This document shows positions 53,476 through 61,894 of a stretch of 64,000 nucleotides of DNA, piece by piece. The position numbers were made by a program, and so were the translations under genes. Each line of letters starts with the position of its first letter. The stretch's first letter is position 1. Origin of the DNA: Aerococcus sp. (GTDB lineage: Bacteria; Bacillota; Bacilli; Lactobacillales; Aerococcaceae); contig JAUMZE010000003.1 in NCBI GenBank assembly GCA_030528285.1, positions 162,810 through 226,809 on the forward strand, written 5' to 3'. The notes beneath the pieces were generated by a model. That model had not been told where the DNA came from and did no database searches. It saw nothing but the letters and a program-made list of their open reading frames with translations.

Positions 53476-53994
53476 TTATTCTTTCGTCATTATTTTTTGG
53501 GTGTCACCCTTCTTCGCCGCATCCATCAGCTGTTGCATTTGTTCTTTGAATGCTTGAGACGTATGCGTTGCCCCAGAAACTACATCCACTTTATCTGGAT
53601 TTTGTTCCTTCAAGAATTGATCCACGAGCTGCTTCACGGCTTCGTTTGAGGAGGTACCAGATTTGTCCTTCATAGAGGTTTGGTACTCCTCATTTTCACT
53701 CTTCTTGTTACCGTCTTTATCGTAGCCTTCGTAGTCTACTGAGTCGATCTTGCCATCTTTAACGACCATCGATACTTCTGTCTTCCAGCCGTTCTCGGAC
53801 ATTGGCGTTTCCAAAGTGTAGGTGCCGTCTTTCATTTCGGCATTATCATTCGCTGCAGTTGAGCTTTCTGAAACAGATTCACTCTTAGCTTCGCTGGAGC
53901 TGCTGGAGGCTTGATCATTATTTTGGTTCCCACAAGCTGCCAATGCGAACACTGTTCCAAATAAAACCGTTGCCTTCAATAACTTACTCTTCAT
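53476..53994 (-). CDS. pplA: PplA-like flavolipoprotein with single FMN-binding domain
   Basis: A 172-residue lipoprotein: lipobox LAAC with Cys21, a Ser/Glu-rich linker (about 28-50), then one FMN_bind domain (about 55-160). The acceptor motif is VVSGATHTS with Thr143 as expected flavinylation site. In Listeria the corresponding PplA has two such domains, so this is a reduced version. It is the predicted last carrier, passing electrons to extracellular acceptors such as ferric iron or flavins. Lies between fmnB (its modifier) and dmkB. Confidence 0.88.
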   Translation of the reverse strand: MKSKLLKATVLFGTVFALAACGNQNNDQASSSSSEAKSESVSESSTAANDNAEMKDGTYTLETPMSENGWKTEVSMVVKDGKIDSVDYEGYDKDGNKKSENEEYQTSMKDKSGTSSNEAVKQLVDQFLKEQNPDKVDVVSGATHTSQAFKEQMQQLMDAAKKGDTQKIMTKE

Positions 53995-54042
53995 TACAAC
54001 GTCCTCCTTAGACTAAAACTATTAATTACTAACATCCATTAA

Positions 54043-55026
54043 TTAATCGATAGTGGGAAGTAGGTGGAGCTCCTGGAATAACTGCTTGATCTCTTGCTTC
54101 ACTTGCTCCTCCCCAGGTAAATGACTGAGATGTTTGAGGGACTGATGGGTAAATCGATACATGAGTGCCTCTGTCTGTTCAAATCCCTGTGCTTCCTCAA
54201 TGGCAGTGAGTAGCTCTCCTTCAGAATGAGGGCCCCACTGCTCCCTTTTGGCAAAAGCCATGAAATGTTCAGGATCCGCCTGTTTCAGAAAATGGAGTGG
54301 GGCCGTATAGATGCCATTTTGGATATCTTGGAGATGGGGTTTTCCGGATTGCTGACGCTCACTCTGATAATCGAGCAGGTCATCCGCTAACTGGAATGCC
54401 ATCCCCAAATGCTCTCCGACTGCGAGTGCTTGGCGATAATGACGTTCACTATCTCCTGCTTGGTAATAACCTGCATAGGTACTAAGCGCAAATAACAGCG
54501 CTGTTTTCCTGCGTACCTGTTTCAGATACTGGTTAAAGGTCATCGTTGGGTCATGTTGGTGCATGAGCTGACTGATTTCCCCATTGAGAATCGCCGCCAC
54601 CAGTTGATGGTAGCGTTCCCCAATCTGTTCAGGAACATGGCCATCTTTCAGAAGCTGTGCTGCCAGGGTGAGAAGATAATCGCCGGCATAGATCGCAATA
54701 CGGTTACTATAGGTGTGTTGCATTGCTTCAGTCCCACGCCGCTCATCTGCCAGGTCGATCACATCATCGTGAATCAATGTGGCGAGGTGGAGCACCTCCA
54801 CTGCTGCAGCCAGATAATATTTATTCTCGGGCATCTCTCCCTCATTCTTTAGTTCTGCCATCAATAACAACAATCCTGACCGCAAATATTTTCCCGGAGC
54901 ATCCATGTAATCCATAATTTTTTGTTTAACGTCAGGATGCGTGATCTGAACGGATGAGTGCATCAATGCTAATACATCCGCTAGTCCCACTTGAATGGTG
55001 GGATGCGCCTGCCAAATTTTATGCAT
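54043..55026 (-). CDS. dmkB: Polyprenyl diphosphate synthase (EET-associated DmkB)
   Basis: A 327-residue trans-isoprenyl diphosphate synthase. The first Asp-rich motif is LIHDDVIDLADERRG, the second FQLADDLLDYQ. It builds the side chain used by DmkA for demethylmenaquinone. Located 28 bases after ndh2 and before the flavolipoprotein gene. Chain length cannot be read with confidence; heptaprenyl-type is usual. Confidence 0.9.
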   Translation of the reverse strand: MHKIWQAHPTIQVGLADVLALMHSSVQITHPDVKQKIMDYMDAPGKYLRSGLLLLMAELKNEGEMPENKYYLAAAVEVLHLATLIHDDVIDLADERRGTEAMQHTYSNRIAIYAGDYLLTLAAQLLKDGHVPEQIGERYHQLVAAILNGEISQLMHQHDPTMTFNQYLKQVRRKTALLFALSTYAGYYQAGDSERHYRQALAVGEHLGMAFQLADDLLDYQSERQQSGKPHLQDIQNGIYTAPLHFLKQADPEHFMAFAKREQWGPHSEGELLTAIEEAQGFEQTEALMYRFTHQSLKHLSHLPGEEQVKQEIKQLFQELHLLPTID

Positions 55027-55054
55027 AAGACTCGCTCTCTCTACTGCTCATCTA

Positions 55055-56965
55055 TCAGGAATGATTTGGCGTATAGAGATGTTTCGGCTGACCAAACCAC
55101 CAGCGATCGAGGTGGCGTGCGATCCATGGAATCACATAATAGTCGAGCCCAAACACGCGCCCAGCCCCAGACATCAGTGCAATTGCGGCCGGAATGAACC
55201 ACATGTTGACCCAAACGAACATCCCAGAGAGGCAGAACATGCTGACCAGAACGACCGTAATCCCGCTGAACAGCCAGGTGAATAAACCGATAATGAGGCA
55301 GGCCCCAATCACCAGTTCAAAGATCGCCATGAAATGTTGCATGAAGAAGGCAACGTCGCGGTTTGGCAGCAAAATTTTCATGATTGATTCAAACCAATGT
55401 GGCATGTCTTGGAACACCAGCATTGGTTGTTCGCCATAGACATAGTTCAAACTGAAAATCTGTTGTACGGCCTCTCCACCGCCTGCGCCACTCGCGGCAG
55501 ACACCGCGTCGGAAGCCCCAGGCGTCGCCGCTTGACTGGCACCGGACACTGCTTCTTGTAGCCATGGGAATGGGAAAGCAAGGGTATGTCCGAACCACGA
55601 CTCACCGCCAAACAGCCCGAAACACTTCTTCAGTCCTTCCACAAACCACATGCCTCCATAGAATAACCTAAGCGGCAAAAGCCATAATAAATTGCCATGG
55701 AAGGAAAGCGCCCCGCCGAAGATATTTCGATGATGCTTGATATAAAAGAACTCATCCGCAATATATTGCCAGGTATAATATGGATTAAACAAGCTGAATA
55801 AGAAATAGCGGATGTTCACAATATGTTTAATCAGCATCGCCCAGAAGCCTTGGAGAGAGTATTTATCAAACAAGCGTGCGACCCCATAATGGGACCCGAT
55901 CGACACCATATTGCCGTCGTACTTACCCTTGAATGGGGTGAGGGTCTTCCCTTTGATGGTGCGGTAGATATTTTCACCAGCTGTAATTCCCGTTTGTTCG
56001 GCTGCTTGTACAATCTGCGGCGTTGGCTTATTGTCTTTGTCCGGTTCCTCATAGTAAACCACATCCCCTGCAACGAAGACATGTTCTAACCCCTTCGCCT
56101 GCATGTATTGGTCCGCAATGAGGCGTCCAGCGCGTCCCTGCTCCATCTCAAACGCATCGACATCGCGATTCGCCTGTACCCCGGCTGTCCAGATGCAGGT
56201 TTGAGTCGGGATGGATTTTCCAGAAGTGAGCTGCACAGCATTCGGTCCAATTGCTTGAATGCCGTCACCGAGTGAAATTTCAATGCCGACCTTCTCCATG
56301 TAACGAATGGCACGTTTGGCTTCAACCTCTGTCACTGTGTTTAATATATGCGGTGCTGCTTCTACCAAATGACACGAGATTTCCTCAGGATTCAAGTGAT
56401 GTTTTTTGGCTAGAATCGGGAGCCACTCCGCGAGTTCACCGACCATCTCGACGCCGGTAAATCCACCACCGGCCACAACGAATGTCAACAATTCCCGCCG
56501 TTTTGCTTCGTCGTGCTCACGCGCTGCACGATACACCATATCAATTACCTGTTCACGGATCCGTTCAGCGTCCTCCATCGACCAGAGCGTATAGGCATTG
56601 TCCTTGACTCCTGGTACGCCGAAATCATTCGGTTGAGAGCCCATCGCAATGAGTACATAATCAAAGGCATGCGTTCCGTGTTCTGCAATCACCTGTTTTT
56701 TCTCGTAATCAATCTGCGTCACATTGTCCGTCATGAGATCGACGTTCTTCGCCCGAGCAAAGATGCGCTGAAGGTCATACTGAATCGCTTCAGGTTCCAC
56801 ACGCCCAGCTGCCACCTCATGGAGTTCCGTCATATAGGTCTGGTACGGATGCCGATCGATCAACGTGATTGTGACATTTTTATCTTTCTTGAACCGATTA
56901 CTCAAACGTCTTGTGGCACTCACGCCCGCAAAGCCAGCACCTACAACCACAATATTGGTATTCAT
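55055..56965 (-). CDS. ndh2: Type II NADH dehydrogenase with C-terminal membrane extension (EET Ndh2)
   Basis: A 636-residue protein. Residues 1-400 form an NDH-2 flavoprotein: VVVGAGFAGVSATRRL, VVAGGGFTGVEMVGEL and the FAD motif HVFVAGDVVYYEE. From about 400 on there are several hydrophobic segments (for example LWLLPLRLFYGGMWF and FMAIFELVIGACLIIGLFTW), resembling a DoxX-like domain and absent from ordinary NDH-2 (about 400 residues). This extended form is characteristic of EET loci, where it feeds electrons from NADH to demethylmenaquinone. First gene of the minus-strand operon, with a promoter that carries a cre-like site. Confidence 0.93.
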   Translation of the reverse strand: MNTNIVVVGAGFAGVSATRRLSNRFKKDKNVTITLIDRHPYQTYMTELHEVAAGRVEPEAIQYDLQRIFARAKNVDLMTDNVTQIDYEKKQVIAEHGTHAFDYVLIAMGSQPNDFGVPGVKDNAYTLWSMEDAERIREQVIDMVYRAAREHDEAKRRELLTFVVAGGGFTGVEMVGELAEWLPILAKKHHLNPEEISCHLVEAAPHILNTVTEVEAKRAIRYMEKVGIEISLGDGIQAIGPNAVQLTSGKSIPTQTCIWTAGVQANRDVDAFEMEQGRAGRLIADQYMQAKGLEHVFVAGDVVYYEEPDKDNKPTPQIVQAAEQTGITAGENIYRTIKGKTLTPFKGKYDGNMVSIGSHYGVARLFDKYSLQGFWAMLIKHIVNIRYFLFSLFNPYYTWQYIADEFFYIKHHRNIFGGALSFHGNLLWLLPLRLFYGGMWFVEGLKKCFGLFGGESWFGHTLAFPFPWLQEAVSGASQAATPGASDAVSAASGAGGGEAVQQIFSLNYVYGEQPMLVFQDMPHWFESIMKILLPNRDVAFFMQHFMAIFELVIGACLIIGLFTWLFSGITVVLVSMFCLSGMFVWVNMWFIPAAIALMSGAGRVFGLDYYVIPWIARHLDRWWFGQPKHLYTPNHS

Positions 56966-57031
56966 AGGCGTTTCCTTTCTATTTTTACTTACTTTTCCCT
57001 ACCAAAACATTATATTAATATAGCTGAGAGC

Positions 57032-57060
57032 ATTATATAACGTTTTCACAATCACTTCAA
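57032..57060 (-). promoter_or_regulatory. Predicted sigma-A promoter of the ndh2 EET operon
   Basis: On the minus strand TTGAAG (57055-57060), 17 bases, TATAAT (57032-57037). Confidence 0.78.
57035..57048. promoter_or_regulatory. cre-like half site within the ndh2 promoter
   Basis: On the minus strand TGAAAACG matches the left half of the cre consensus perfectly, but the right half (TTATAT) does not. It lies in the spacer and -10, where CcpA binding would block transcription. Confidence 0.4.
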
Positions 57061-57105
57061 GGTTTACTTTGTAATTAATTATTACTTCGTGAAATTGACA
57101 ATGCA

Positions 57106-57114
57106 TGCTACACT
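57106..57114 (+). promoter_or_regulatory. Candidate extended -10 promoter of eetB
   Basis: TG-C-TACACT, 52 bases before the start codon; a small CCGGT/ACCGG hairpin lies between it and the ribosome-binding site (57131-57146). Confidence 0.4.
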
Positions 57115-57165
57115 GTTAATTGTATTTTGTCCGGTAAAATCACCGGCTTATCAAAGGAGTTATTC

Positions 57166-57726
57166 ATGCAAAAACAACACACGGAACGCCTCGTCTACGC
57201 AGCGATTCTAGCTGCTCAAGCCATTGTCATTGGGTATTTTGAAGCCTTCCTCCCCTCACCGGCGGCAATTGCCCCAGGAGCAAAGTTGGGGCTCTCTAAC
57301 CTGATGACGGTGGTGGCGTTATTCTCACTACCAACCTCCTACAGCTTTGTGATTATTTTCCTAAGGGTATTTGCGACCTCGCTCCTCTTTGGCACCTTTT
57401 CGACCTTCCTCTATAGTATGACGGGTGCCCTGTTCAGTCTGATTGCGATGTGGGCGATCAAACAATTAGGTCCAAATCGGGTTAGTTTGATCGGGATCTC
57501 CACAGTGGGCGGATTCATGCATAATCTCGGCCAGCTCACGGTAGCGGCTGCGATTGCTGGGTCCCCGGCGATCCTCAATTACTTGCCTGTTCTGACCTTG
57601 GCTGGGATTGCGGCAGGATTTGCGATTGGGGTGATTGGGAACTTCCTCATTGCTCATCTCTCCGCCACTCGCCTATTTCGAAACGATCCTCATTTCCACG
57701 AGCAATATCAGCAGTGGGTGGTATGA
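57166..57726 (+). CDS. eetB: EetB-like Gx-transporter-family membrane protein of the EET locus
   Basis: A 186-residue protein with about five to six hydrophobic segments and Gly-rich stretches (APGAKLGLSNLMTVVALF, TLAGIAAGFAIGVIGNF). It matches the Gx transporter / 'heptaprenyl diphosphate synthase component I' family, which resembles ECF S components. The ATG at 57166 follows AAAGGAG and is preferred over a longer reading. Divergent from ndh2. In Listeria EetB is required for EET with EetA; its substrate is not established. Confidence 0.85.
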   Translation: MQKQHTERLVYAAILAAQAIVIGYFEAFLPSPAAIAPGAKLGLSNLMTVVALFSLPTSYSFVIIFLRVFATSLLFGTFSTFLYSMTGALFSLIAMWAIKQLGPNRVSLIGISTVGGFMHNLGQLTVAAAIAGSPAILNYLPVLTLAGIAAGFAIGVIGNFLIAHLSATRLFRNDPHFHEQYQQWVV

Positions 57727-57735
57727 GGACATAAC

Positions 57736-57799
57736 AAAAAAGGCTAATCACCATCCTTCTGCTTGCCCGAAGCTAGCAGAGGTCAGTGATTAGCCTTTT
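57736..57799. terminator. Bidirectional terminator between eetB and fruA
   Basis: AAGGCTAATCAC pairs with GTGATTAGCCTT, flanked by an A-run and T-rich tail. Confidence 0.88.
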
Positions 57800-57820
57800 A
57801 TTTTACTCATCTGTAATTAA

Positions 57821-59824
57821 TTATTTAGTTGGGTTGAGCTGTGAACGACGACGCAAGGAGTTCAAGAGCAATGCCCCGATGATCCCACCGACGATCCAAC
57901 TGAGGAGGAATTGCCATGGATGGGTTACCCCACCAACAGCAGCCGCGAACACCCCACCGTGAGGAACGAGACTGTGAACATCAAAGAAGGCACTCATTGC
58001 ACCCGCAACCCCAGCACCAACGAACAGTGGTGGAATCACATGCAGTGGGTCTTTAGCAGCGAATGGAATCGCCCCTTCTGTAATGAAGGCAGCTCCCATT
58101 GCATAGTTCACGTACGCACTCTGACGTTCTTCTTCCATCCAGAGGTTTTTGCGGATCGTTGCAGCAATCGCGATCGCAAGTGGTGGCACCATCCCACCAA
58201 CCATGACACTCGCCATCACGTTGGAACCAGCAGCACCAGATGCGGTGACAAGTGCGGTCCCGGTAACATAAGCGGCTTTGTTGATCGGACCACCCATATC
58301 GATGGACATCATTCCGGCAACTACGAACCCGAGCAATACCGTAGCTTCAGATGGAATACTGTTGATGAAGCTGATTAATGCATTCATCACGGCACCCATT
58401 GGACCATTGACCACGAAGAGCATGATGACACCCATGATCAATACCCCAAAGACTGGGTAGAGGAAGATTGATTTCATCCCGTTCAATGATTTTGGTAACC
58501 ATTGGAAAGCCCACTGGAGGAATTTCACGATCCAGCCACTGAGGAACCCAGCCACTAATGCACCCAGGAATCCAGAAGCAATCGCATTTTCGAAGACCCC
58601 GGTTTGTGAGTAGGCAGAAAAGTTCGCAGCATTTGCGAATACCCCACCCATGAACCCGATCACGAGCCCAGTACGGTCAGCCATCGATTCCCCGATGTAA
58701 CCAGCCAAGATTGGAAGCATCATCGCAAAGGACAGGTTCCCGATAGTATTGATCGATTGAGCGATTGGATTGAACTGGTCACTCTTTGGATCAGCAGAAT
58801 AAATTCCCCAGAAGAAGGAGAGTGCAATCAGAATCCCACCGGCAACGACGAATGGCAACATGTGAGAAACTCCATTCATCAAGTGCTTGTAGATCCGACG
58901 TCCTGCTGATTCTTCACTACTTGTGTCATTACTGCCAAGCTGTGCCATCGAGTCATCTTGTCCTTTTGCGTGGTAGATCGGCACATCGCCGTGGAGAGCT
59001 TGGTCCACCAACTGATCGGCTTTATTGACTCCATCACTGACAGGTACGATAATGGTTGGCTTGCCGTTGAAGCGCGCCATTTCTACTTGTTTATCAGCTG
59101 CTACGATAATGGCAGATGCTTTTTCGATATCCGCAGCGGTGAGGCGGTGTTCAATCCCACCTTGACCGTTCGTTTCGACTTTAATCGGCACACCTGCTAC
59201 TTTAGCCGCTTGTTTCAAACGTTCCTCGGCCATGTAGGTATGCGCAATCCCGGTTGGACATGCGGTGACCCCTAATAGGTACGCATCGTCATCCACCGTG
59301 CCTTTATAGTTAGTGGCTTTATCTTCGGTTTCATCAGGAGTCACTCCAGAGGTGATTTTCTCTTCATCTTCTTCCGCGTACTTCTTGAAGATCGCTACAA
59401 TATCATCTGGCGTGTTAGCTGCAGCGAGTTCGCCTTTGACTTCTGGTTTCATGAGCACTTGAGACAACTTCGCTAACGCCTTCAAGTGGTCGTTGGATGC
59501 ACCAGCTGGAGCCGCAATCATGAAAATATACTTTACTGGTTGACCGTCAAATGAGGCCCAGTCAATCCCTGCTTGACTCCGTGCAAAGATAATGGCTGCT
59601 TCCTTGATCGATTCATGTTGAGCGTGTGGGATCGCAATTTCGTCCCCTACACCGGTCGTGGATTCTTCTTCCCGTTTCTTCAGTTTACCAACAAAGGCAT
59701 CCACATCACTGACACCGCCACTATTAGCAAAACGTTCTGCTAATAAGCGCAAGGTCTCGTCCTTTGTTTGGGTCTCGAGATCGAGAACCATGGCCGATTT
59801 CACAAATAAATCGGATAATTGCAT
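57821..59824 (-). CDS. fruA: PTS fructose transporter EIIABC
   Basis: A 667-residue phosphotransferase permease. The EIIA domain has phosphorylatable His67 in IAIPHAQ, EIIB has Cys189 in LLGVTACPTGIAHTY, and the EIIC domain (about 320-655) contains about ten membrane segments. It imports fructose as fructose 1-phosphate. Order A-B-C matches the Firmicute FruA. Last gene of fruRKA; 22 bases after fruK. Confidence 0.96.
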   Translation of the reverse strand: MQLSDLFVKSAMVLDLETQTKDETLRLLAERFANSGGVSDVDAFVGKLKKREEESTTGVGDEIAIPHAQHESIKEAAIIFARSQAGIDWASFDGQPVKYIFMIAAPAGASNDHLKALAKLSQVLMKPEVKGELAAANTPDDIVAIFKKYAEEDEEKITSGVTPDETEDKATNYKGTVDDDAYLLGVTACPTGIAHTYMAEERLKQAAKVAGVPIKVETNGQGGIEHRLTAADIEKASAIIVAADKQVEMARFNGKPTIIVPVSDGVNKADQLVDQALHGDVPIYHAKGQDDSMAQLGSNDTSSEESAGRRIYKHLMNGVSHMLPFVVAGGILIALSFFWGIYSADPKSDQFNPIAQSINTIGNLSFAMMLPILAGYIGESMADRTGLVIGFMGGVFANAANFSAYSQTGVFENAIASGFLGALVAGFLSGWIVKFLQWAFQWLPKSLNGMKSIFLYPVFGVLIMGVIMLFVVNGPMGAVMNALISFINSIPSEATVLLGFVVAGMMSIDMGGPINKAAYVTGTALVTASGAAGSNVMASVMVGGMVPPLAIAIAATIRKNLWMEEERQSAYVNYAMGAAFITEGAIPFAAKDPLHVIPPLFVGAGVAGAMSAFFDVHSLVPHGGVFAAAVGGVTHPWQFLLSWIVGGIIGALLLNSLRRRSQLNPTK

Positions 59825-59846
59825 ACTACTTCCTCCTAAATATTAA

Positions 59847-60773
59847 TTACTCATTCACTAATGGGGTCACGTTGATTTGGGCATAGACTTCATCGATTTT
59901 TTCACGGGTCGCAATACCTACTGAGAAGGCAGTCGCACTCCCTGTTGCTGCTCCCCGTTTGAGGCTGGCTTTGTAATCCTTGGTGTTCAAGTATTCACTG
60001 ATGAAGCCTGCTAACATGGAGTCCCCTGCACCCACCGAGTTCTTCACGTCGCCTTTTGGGGCATTGGCGGTGTAGATATCGCCCGTTTCACTCAATAACA
60101 AGGATCCCTCGCCACCGAGAGACACCAGTACGTTAATGGCACCCGCTTCCTGCAGTTTCTTCGCGTATTTGATGGTGTCTGATTGAGACTCAATCACAAC
60201 CCCAAACAGTTCGCCCAATTCATCGCGGTTCGGTTTGATGATGAACGGATGATGACTGAGGCATTCTTTCAGGAGATCCTTGTTCGTGTCTAAGACGAAC
60301 CGTGCACCTGCTTTGGCTGCAAGATCCGCAATCGCTACATAATCCGCTGCACCCAAGCCCGTTGCTGCATTCCCCGCTAAGAAAATGACGTCTTCTGCTT
60401 TCACTTGATCATTCAAGTAGTCTAAGAGGGCCTGCATGTTTTCGGCGGTAATGTGTGGACCTTTACTATTGATTTCGGTCTCCACATCCGCATGCAACTT
60501 CACATTGACACGCGTTGTACCATCAACCGGAATGAAATGATGGTTAATCGCTTCGTCTTCCAACGCTTCCTCAATGAAACGGCCGGTAAAGCCACCCAAG
60601 AAGCCCGTTGCGGTGGTCGGCTGATCTAGGTGTTTAAAGATCACCGAAGCATTGATGCCCTTGCCTCCTGCGACAAATTCTTCAGCGTCTGACCGATTCA
60701 ATTCGCCGAGTATTATCTTATCTGATTTCACTACGAGATCGATCGCTGGATTAAATGTAATGGTATAAATCAT
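59847..60773 (-). CDS. fruK: 1-phosphofructokinase
   Basis: A 308-residue PfkB-family sugar kinase converting fructose 1-phosphate to fructose 1,6-bisphosphate. The N terminus (MIYTITFNPAIDLVV, GGKGINASVIFKHL) and the C-terminal active site VGAGDSMLAGFISEY (with catalytic Asp in GAGDS) are intact. Its start overlaps the fruR stop by four bases. Confidence 0.96.
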   Translation of the reverse strand: MIYTITFNPAIDLVVKSDKIILGELNRSDAEEFVAGGKGINASVIFKHLDQPTTATGFLGGFTGRFIEEALEDEAINHHFIPVDGTTRVNVKLHADVETEINSKGPHITAENMQALLDYLNDQVKAEDVIFLAGNAATGLGAADYVAIADLAAKAGARFVLDTNKDLLKECLSHHPFIIKPNRDELGELFGVVIESQSDTIKYAKKLQEAGAINVLVSLGGEGSLLLSETGDIYTANAPKGDVKNSVGAGDSMLAGFISEYLNTKDYKASLKRGAATGSATAFSVGIATREKIDEVYAQINVTPLVNE

Positions 60774-61522
60774 TTTGTCACCTCAATTATTGTTGTTACT
60801 GCTTGTACGGATGCTTTCAGTGGCTCTGACAGGGACTCCGTAATAATCGTCGCTGTCGGCAATGCCTCCACTTGACAGAAACTCTGCTGATTGAACTTGC
60901 TGGCATCCACCAATATGTAATTGGACTGGCTACTATGCATCACTTGGCGCTTAATTTCTGCTTCTTCAATGTCCGGCGTCATATAGCCATCATGAAGATC
61001 AATCGCATTCATCCCCATGAACGCCTTTTGGAAACGGTAATTCGACAATTGTGCCTGTGCCACACTACCAATCACGGCGCCAGTCCCCTGCTTCAAACGT
61101 CCCCCTAGTAGAATCGTATGGATTTCATACTCGAAAGCCATCGACGCCGCTTCAACACTATTCGTCACCATTGTAACAGCTTGATGTGCCATGAAGGGAA
61201 TCATTGCCAAGGTCGTGGTCCCTGCATCGAGGAAAATCACATCCCCTTTTTCAATTTCTTGGGTTGCCCGTTCAGCAATCATTGCCTTGCTCGTTTGATT
61301 GATAATGCGTTTTTCCTTGAGAGAAGGTTCATCAACCAAAGAGCGTAAACTCTTCGCACCACCATGCAATCGTTTCAAACGGCCGGCCCGTTCCAGGTCA
61401 GCCAGATCGCGGCGGATGGTCGATTCAGAAACGTTGAAGTCACGCACTAAATCGCGTATTTGAACAATGCTTTCTCGATCGACTTGTTGTTTTATGCGTT
61501 CTTGACGCTCTTCCGTTAACAT
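60770..61522 (-). CDS. fruR: DeoR-family fructose operon repressor
   Basis: A 250-residue regulator. The N-terminal HTH (VQIRDLVRDFNVSESTIRRDLADLE) is typical of DeoR, and the C-terminal sensor domain has IFLDAGTTTLAMIPFM and the Gly-rich effector site. It is the first gene of fruRKA, presumably repressing the operon until fructose 1-phosphate accumulates. A strong promoter and AGGAGGGG lie upstream. Confidence 0.94.
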   Translation of the reverse strand: MLTEERQERIKQQVDRESIVQIRDLVRDFNVSESTIRRDLADLERAGRLKRLHGGAKSLRSLVDEPSLKEKRIINQTSKAMIAERATQEIEKGDVIFLDAGTTTLAMIPFMAHQAVTMVTNSVEAASMAFEYEIHTILLGGRLKQGTGAVIGSVAQAQLSNYRFQKAFMGMNAIDLHDGYMTPDIEEAEIKRQVMHSSQSNYILVDASKFNQQSFCQVEALPTATIITESLSEPLKASVQAVTTIIEVTK

Positions 61523-61894
61523 AACGATCCCCTCCTATGAGGATTATACGTGGTTCTATGACAGAATTCAAGCATACTACGCCATTTCCATTCATTTTTA
61601 TTCGTATATATGACTGTTTATGATTGGATCTGCTGGCATCATTTCATTCGGGAACTGCTTTCATTGGCTTTTCATTGAGCTTATCTCTTAAAAGATAATA
61701 ATGACCTCTTTTGATAGAACCTGCTTGTTTGGTCATTATGGCTATTTTTTTTATTGAAGCGATATTAGCACACTCTGCTTTTCCTGATAACTTCACAAGT
61801 ATATCATTCGTTATATTAAATCCTGCCCGCTACGCTAGTAATGAGACCGCTGGAATGTGAAAGCTTTTCATGTCTTGTGAGCGGTCAATTCAAT
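61523..61894. other. 372-bp region upstream of fruR
   Basis: Contains the fruR promoter, three TTTCATT repeats (61642-61648, 61659-61665, 61670-61676) and a 9-bp inverted repeat (ATAATGACC 61698-61706, GGTCATTAT 61731-61739) followed by a plus-strand run of eight T. No gene seen. Confidence 0.5.
61543..61571 (-). promoter_or_regulatory. Predicted sigma-A promoter of fruRKA
   Basis: On the minus strand TTGAAT (61566-61571), 17 bases, TATAAT (61543-61548). Confidence 0.82.
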
